Assembly (NCBI GenBank): GCA_963582255.1
Contig: CAUZRD010000023.1
Location: 1 to 17,971 of the forward strand
DNA from: CAUZRD01 sp963582255
GTDB lineage: Bacteria > Pseudomonadota > Alphaproteobacteria > Rhizobiales > TMED25
DNA length: 17,971 nucleotides
Reading direction: 5' to 3'
Shown: positions 13,903 through 17,971 of the stretch, piece by piece
Numbering within the stretch: position 1 is the stretch's first letter
Layout of the letters: each line of letters begins with the position of its first letter
Made by a program: the position numbers and the translations under genes
Notes under the pieces: model-generated
Seen by the model: the letters and a program-made list of their open reading frames with translations, nothing else
Databases searched by the model: none
What the model was told of the DNA's origin: nothing

Positions 13903-15126
13903 TCAAACTCCCGCATACATTCGACCTGGACTTAAGATTGCATAGGGATCGTAGGCAGCCTTTATTCTGCGGGTAAGAGCAGCAACTGGATCGCTCTGTG
14001 GCTCAAATACATTGACCGCACTGCGCATTTCCGGAGAAGCGCGCATCAGCATTGCGTGCCCGCCAAACCGATCAAGAACCGTGCGAATTACTTCGGCCCC
14101 GCCATCGCCATATCCAGGTTGCATCAGCCAGATGCGCCCACCTCCCCAGTCATAGAGTGCCTCAAAATTCTCGCATCTCGAGATGTTGCGCACTACATCG
14201 GGAGCTCTTCCAGGAACAGTCGAGATGCGCCAAATGGCATCTTCACTAGCGCTATCAAACAGCGTTACATCACGCACCTCGCGCCATACTCTTGGCGATA
14301 TGTTCTCATCTAGCGTTTCAACCTCTCCAAATGATTTCAGCGCATTTGCCAAAATATCTTTCCGCGCCCTTACCGAGGGGAGAAAACCTTCGATGCGCAG
14401 CGCAGTGACTGACTTTTTGAACAAAGATACCTCGGAGATCTCGGACCGCGCAGCAAGTTTTGCTGAAAAATGCGCTGCACCAGAAACACTGGCGCTAGAC
14501 CCTAGCGCCACACTCATCGCCCTCACTGCTTCATCAATCGATAGGCCGAAAACCACAGTCGTCATCTCTGCTTCCGGCCTAGGAACAACCTTGAGAGTGA
14601 CTTCAGTCATTGCCACAAGTGTTCCCCATGACCCGGCGAGCAGTTTGCATAAATCATATCCGGTAACATTCTTCATCACCCGCCCACCGATATTAACCGT
14701 TTCAGCCCGCCCCGTCACGGCACGCATGCCGAGAAGATGATCACGCGCAGCCCCGGCGGAGATGCGCCGTGGACCTGAAAGATTAGTCGCTACAGCACCG
14801 CCGATAGTGCCTATTTTTGCCGAACTTCGCAGAAATTGACTAAGATCAGGTGGATCAAAAGCAAGCTGCTGATTTTGCCCCTCAAGCACGGTTTTAATAT
14901 CGCTCACGGCCGTGCCAGCCTTGGCCGATAACACAAGTTCTCCAGGCTCATAAAGACTAATGCCTGTAAGTTCACTCAAATTAAGAGTATTTTCAGTCTG
15001 CATAGGTCGTCCGATAGAACGCTTAGTTCCCCCAGCTACAAGCTCGAGTGACTTTCGTTCGGCCATGGCCCAGCTGAGCACCCGCGCGGTTTCCACTTCA
15101 TTGCACGGCTTTAGCACGCCTCCCAT
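13903..15126 (-). CDS. glcE: glycolate oxidase FAD-binding subunit
   Basis: GlcE carries an FAD_binding_4 (PCMH-type) domain and works with GlcD and GlcF to oxidise glycolate to glyoxylate. LELVAGGTKRSIGRP (from about residue 28) is the FAD-binding loop region, GTIGGAVATNLSGPRR the second flavin contact, and GGRVMKNVTGYDLCKLLAGSWGTL the conserved GlcE block. The C-terminal half is shorter than in GlcD and has no metal-binding His motif, as usual for GlcE; it ends DPYAILSPGRMYAG, the family's closing signature. The ATG at 15126 gives 407 residues; an in-frame TTG at 15135 overlaps the glcD stop and is too close to the GAGG at the end of glcD. Either way translation is probably coupled to glcD. 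Confidence 0.92.
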   Translation of the reverse strand: MGGVLKPCNEVETARVLSWAMAERKSLELVAGGTKRSIGRPMQTENTLNLSELTGISLYEPGELVLSAKAGTAVSDIKTVLEGQNQQLAFDPPDLSQFLRSSAKIGTIGGAVATNLSGPRRISAGAARDHLLGMRAVTGRAETVNIGGRVMKNVTGYDLCKLLAGSWGTLVAMTEVTLKVVPRPEAEMTTVVFGLSIDEAVRAMSVALGSSASVSGAAHFSAKLAARSEISEVSLFKKSVTALRIEGFLPSVRARKDILANALKSFGEVETLDENISPRVWREVRDVTLFDSASEDAIWRISTVPGRAPDVVRNISRCENFEALYDWGGGRIWLMQPGYGDGGAEVIRTVLDRFGGHAMLMRASPEMRSAVNVFEPQSDPVAALTRRIKAAYDPYAILSPGRMYAGV

Positions 15127-15131
15127 AGCAC

Positions 15132-16622
15132 TCAAAACCTCGGAATATCAGGAAACGGTATCTGACCGCCGTGGATGTGCATCCGCCCAAGTTCGGCACA
15201 GCGATGCAGCTTAGGAAATACTTTCCCCGGATTAAGTAGACTATGCGCATCAAATGCGCATTTGACCCGCTGTTGCTGCTTTAGCTCATTTTCTGAAAAC
15301 ATCACCGGCATCAAGTCTCGTTTCTCAACGCCGACTCCATGCTCACCCGTCAGGACACCTCCTACTTTAACGCAGAGCTTAAGAATATCAGCACCAAATT
15401 GTTCCGCTTTCTCGAGCTCATGTGGTTTATTCCCATCATAAAGGATCAACGGATGCAGATTACCATCGCCTGCATGAAATACATTTGCAATTCCAAGACC
15501 ATGCTCCTTGGACATGCGCGTTATCTCCTCCAGAACAAAGGGAAGCTGGCTGCGTGGGATTGTTCCATCAACGCAGTAATAATCAGGTGAGATACGTCCG
15601 ACTGCTGGAAAGGCGGCTTTTCGTCCTGCCCAAAATAACGTGCGCTCGTCCTCGCTCTGACTAACGCGCAAATGCATAGACCCGCAGCCTTCAGCAATCT
15701 TTCTCACCCGCTTAAGCAGCACATCAACCTCTACTTGCGGACCATCGAGCTCAACAATAAGCAACGCTGCTACGTCAAGTGGATAACCAGCATTCACAAA
15801 CTCTTCAGCCGCACGAATAGCCGGCTTGTCCATCATCTCCATGCCGGCAGGAATAATACCTTCGGAAATAATCTTGCCAACACAGTCAGCCGCCGCACCA
15901 GTAGTATCAAATCCGATCAGAATTGCCCTCGCAGTCTCTGGTGATCGCAAAATTCGAACTGTTACTTCGGTGACGACTCCAAGGAGTCCTTCCGAGCCAA
16001 TCATCAGCCCGAGCATATCATACCCATCAGCGTCCAGATGTTTGCCACCAAGACGGATAACCTCACCTGTAATCAAAACCACTTCAAGACCAAGGACGTT
16101 GTTTGTCGTCAGGCCATATTTAAGGCAGTGAATACCCCCAGAATTTTCTGCAACATTACCGCCAATTGTACACGCTATCTGGCTCGAGGGGTCTGGAGCA
16201 TAGTAAAATTCCTTTTCCTCAACAGCGTTAGAAATAGCCAGATTAGTGACCCCTGGCTGTGCCACAACACATCTGTTTTCATAGTCAATATCAAGGATCC
16301 GGTTGAGTTTTGAAAGGACCAGCAACACGGCGTCGGCCAACGGTAAAGCACCGCCGGAGAGTGATGTCCCAGCGCCGCGCGGAACCACACGGATATTGTT
16401 TAAATGACAATATCGCAGCACCTTAGATACTTGCTCTGTGGTGCACGGCAGCACAACCACCATGGGTATCTGCCGATAGGCGCTAAGCCCGTCACTCTGA
16501 AAAACTCGCATCTCAGTCTCATGCGAAACAACGCAATTGGTCGGTAGCATCGACTCAAGATTACTAACTATATCGTGCCTACGCGCAACCACCCTCTTGT
16601 CCAAGTCCGGCATCTTCAGCAT
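15132..16622 (-). CDS. glcD: glycolate oxidase catalytic subunit, FAD-linked
   Basis: Catalytic subunit oxidising glycolate (and often D-lactate) at an FAD. The N-terminal FAD_binding_4 domain has VVPRGAGTSLSGGALP (about residues 80-95), APDPSS and CTIGGNVAENSGG; the C-terminal FAD-oxidase domain has the metal-binding NVFHAGDGNLHP and GVLTGEHGVGVEKR, closing with LNPGKVFP. The 496-residue length is normal. I chose the ATG at 16622, with GGGGTGA just upstream; a GTG two codons earlier lies inside that site. It is the first gene of glcDEF and is divergent from lutA. About 30 residues after LNPGKVFPKLHRCAELGRMHIHGG extend past the usual end, as in several alphaproteobacterial GlcD. Confidence 0.94.
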   Translation of the reverse strand: MLKMPDLDKRVVARRHDIVSNLESMLPTNCVVSHETEMRVFQSDGLSAYRQIPMVVVLPCTTEQVSKVLRYCHLNNIRVVPRGAGTSLSGGALPLADAVLLVLSKLNRILDIDYENRCVVAQPGVTNLAISNAVEEKEFYYAPDPSSQIACTIGGNVAENSGGIHCLKYGLTTNNVLGLEVVLITGEVIRLGGKHLDADGYDMLGLMIGSEGLLGVVTEVTVRILRSPETARAILIGFDTTGAAADCVGKIISEGIIPAGMEMMDKPAIRAAEEFVNAGYPLDVAALLIVELDGPQVEVDVLLKRVRKIAEGCGSMHLRVSQSEDERTLFWAGRKAAFPAVGRISPDYYCVDGTIPRSQLPFVLEEITRMSKEHGLGIANVFHAGDGNLHPLILYDGNKPHELEKAEQFGADILKLCVKVGGVLTGEHGVGVEKRDLMPVMFSENELKQQQRVKCAFDAHSLLNPGKVFPKLHRCAELGRMHIHGGQIPFPDIPRF

Positions 16623-16628
16623 AATCAC

Positions 16629-16792
16629 CCCGCTTGCCCCTTATAGACTCAATGGAGTCGGACGCCATTTAGTCCCAACATGCAAACAATCGAAACTGAG
16701 ATACCTAAAATCGATCGTTCAACCAACTCCTCGATCATACATATACTATGCGTGCTCGCATTTGAGATTATCCGTCTTCAAGGAATGATAAG
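16629..16792. promoter_or_regulatory. divergent promoter region of glcDEF and lutAB
   Basis: These 164 bases hold the promoters for both operons. For lutA, TATACT (16742-16747) is a good -10 with a weak TTCAAC (16718-16723) 18 bases before it. For glcD a TATAAG-like -10 on the minus strand (16641-16646 region) abuts the inverted repeat GACTC-AATG-GAGTC (16646-16659), which is placed like an operator for a GntR/FadR-type regulator (the GlcC/LldR class). The sequence does not match a known consensus closely. Confidence 0.4.
16646..16659. repeat. inverted repeat in the glcD promoter
   Basis: GACTC-AATG-GAGTC, perfect 5-bp arms, 24 bases before the glcD start codon and next to its likely -10. 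It is a candidate operator or a short 5'-leader hairpin. Confidence 0.35.
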
Positions 16793-17560
16793 TTGATCAC
16801 ATCGCAGCATGTTGGCCTATTTATAACCTGCCTAACTGATCTATTTCGTCCAAGTGTTGGATTCGCATCTGTAAAATTACTGCGCGATGCCGGATGCAGG
16901 GTAACCGTTCCCCGGAACCAAACCTGTTGTGGACAGCCGGCCTATAACTCGGGAGATCGAGCTAGCGCCCAAAAAATCGCCAAAATGGTAATCGAGGAGT
17001 TTGAGCCATTCGACTACGTGGTTGCGCCCTCTGCATCATGCGCAGCAATGCTTTCAAAACACTATAAAACACTATTCACTGACGACCTCTGGATCCGTCG
17101 TTCCCATGCGCTCGCCGCAAAAACATATGAGATCGTAAGTTTTCTATATGACGTGTGTGAATATGAGGTGCACGACATTACCTTCAATGAAACCGTTACC
17201 TATCATGATTCCTGTTCAGCGTTGCGCGAGCTACACATCAAAGACCAACCGCGGCATCTACTCGCAGGAATTGACGGTCTTAAACTTGAAGAGTTGGATG
17301 AGGCCGAGACATGTTGCGGTTTTGGCGGAACATTTTGCGTAAAATACCCCGAAATATCAGGCGAAATGGTGGGCCGAAAAACCGCTGCCATCACCGCGAC
17401 TAACGCTACCACAGTGCTTTCCAGTGATCTTGGCTGTCTGCTTAATATCGCCGGCAAAATTCACCGTGACGGTTTGAAGATAAAAACGCGTCACATCACC
17501 GAAATTCTTTCCGGCAGCCTCAATAAAGCGGCAATCGGCGATCCTCCAACCAAAATCTGA
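16793..17560 (+). CDS. lutA: L-lactate utilisation protein LutA (LldE-type), CCG-domain
   Basis: One of three subunits (LutABC / LldEFG) that oxidise L-lactate to pyruvate in the cytoplasm. The 255-residue protein consists of two CCG domains. The first has Cys13 (ITCLTDLFRP) and CysCysGly at 45-47 (NQTCCGQPAYNSG) with Cys83 (PSASCAAM); the second has Cys141 (YHDSCSALREL) and CysCysGly at 174-176 (ETCCGFGGTFCVKYPEIS). These cysteines are thought to bind an iron-sulfur centre. The start is TTG at 16793, with AAGGA eight bases upstream; no in-frame ATG would preserve the first CCG domain. An ATG at 16785 is out of frame and gives only MIS before a stop. lutB follows three bases after the TGA. 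Confidence 0.92.
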   Translation: MITSQHVGLFITCLTDLFRPSVGFASVKLLRDAGCRVTVPRNQTCCGQPAYNSGDRASAQKIAKMVIEEFEPFDYVVAPSASCAAMLSKHYKTLFTDDLWIRRSHALAAKTYEIVSFLYDVCEYEVHDITFNETVTYHDSCSALRELHIKDQPRHLLAGIDGLKLEELDEAETCCGFGGTFCVKYPEISGEMVGRKTAAITATNATTVLSSDLGCLLNIAGKIHRDGLKIKTRHITEILSGSLNKAAIGDPPTKI

Positions 17561-17563
17561 TCC

Positions 17564-17971
17564 ATGCGCTCGACATCTCATAAGTTTAAGTCAAATGTCC
17601 GCGCCGCAATTGCTGATCGCCACCTACAGCAGGTGATGAAAAACTCACGCCAAGGCTTTGTCGAGAACCGAGCCCACGCTATCAGCACATTGCCGGAATT
17701 TGACCGCCTACGCGATGATGCCAAGAACATCAAAGATCACACCCTCTCTCATCTCGACCTTTATCTACAGCACTATGAAGCAGCGGTGGAGAAGTCCGGG
17801 GGCACGGTTCACTGGGCACAAACCCCAGCCGATGCCTGCAGCATAATTTGCGATATAGCCCGTGCCGCCAACGCCCGAAAGATCACCAAGGGAAAATCCA
17901 TGGTATCTGAGGAGATTGGCCTCAACCAACACCTCAAAAAAGAGGGATTCGAGGTCATCGAAACAGACCTT
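17564..17971 (+). CDS. lutB: LutB (LldF-type) lactate utilisation iron-sulfur protein, 5' part
   Basis: The first 136 codons; the gene runs off the right edge in frame. It matches the N terminus of LutB: a helical HKFKSNVRAAIADRHLQQ, LPEFDRLRDDAKNIKDHTLSHLDLYL, VEKSGGTVHWAQT, then the LUD-domain block KGKSMVSEEIGLN and GFEVIETDL. The later part, with ferredoxin-type cysteine clusters, would lie outside the window. LutB passes electrons from L-lactate to the respiratory chain. The ATG is three bases after the lutA stop, in the same reading frame (TGA-TCC-ATG), and has no visible ribosome-binding site, so translation is likely by re-initiation after lutA. Confidence 0.92.
   Translation, partial: MRSTSHKFKSNVRAAIADRHLQQVMKNSRQGFVENRAHAISTLPEFDRLRDDAKNIKDHTLSHLDLYLQHYEAAVEKSGGTVHWAQTPADACSIICDIARAANARKITKGKSMVSEEIGLNQHLKKEGFEVIETDL

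Noticed and set aside
14183..14740. Plus-strand open frame of 185 codons inside glcE
   Set aside because: Antisense shadow of glcE with low-complexity composition and no start signal.
1..17971. CRISPR arrays, rRNA, tmRNA, attachment sites or replication origin
   Set aside because: No spaced direct repeats, no conserved RNA signatures and no integrase-type genes were found on either strand.

Overview
The window looks like a chromosomal segment of an alphaproteobacterium of moderate GC, most likely from the Hyphomicrobiales (Rhizobiales) or a close relative. Four things point that way: a 504-residue histidyl-tRNA synthetase of the alphaproteobacterial type; the overlapping hisS-hisZ-hisG operon; a single groESL operon behind a CIRCE element; and a HAD-IIA phosphatase (TIGR01459 type) beside ribF. 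No species can be named from the sequence alone. I see no tRNA, rRNA, CRISPR array, insertion sequence or phage gene.

The window has two halves of different character. Positions 1 to about 5,050 are only about half coding. They hold a small DUF1902-like gene, ribF with a rho-independent terminator, the HAD-IIA gene, a fragment resembling a Crp/Fnr DNA-binding domain, a GNAT acetyltransferase whose reading frame is whole but has no AUG/GUG/UUG start, and the broken 5' end of an omega-amino-acid:pyruvate aminotransferase gene. Between them lie long gene-free spacers with several inverted repeats. From about 5,050 to the end the sequence is roughly 93% coding with tightly packed operons.

The second half begins with groES-groEL on the plus strand, behind a sigma70-like promoter and a CIRCE (HrcA) operator, and ends in a strong bidirectional terminator. 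Converging on it from the minus strand is hisS-hisZ-hisG, where each junction is a 4-base ATGA overlap. Divergent from hisS is ald (alanine dehydrogenase), which converges on glcDEF (glycolate oxidase, minus strand). Divergent from glcD is a lutA-lutB pair for L-lactate oxidation; lutB runs off the right edge and lutC is expected beyond it.

Functionally the right half is a C2/C3 acid module. Glycolate oxidase makes glyoxylate, the Lut complex makes pyruvate from lactate, and alanine dehydrogenase links pyruvate and alanine. The degraded aminotransferase would once have passed amino groups among pyruvate, alanine and related acids. No wholly new system is evident. The points most worth a second look are the start-less GNAT gene, the long-form HisG encoded together with HisZ, the 20-bp perfect palindrome near position 369, the folded segment near 3,200-3,320, and the in-frame TGA-TCC-ATG junction between lutA and lutB.
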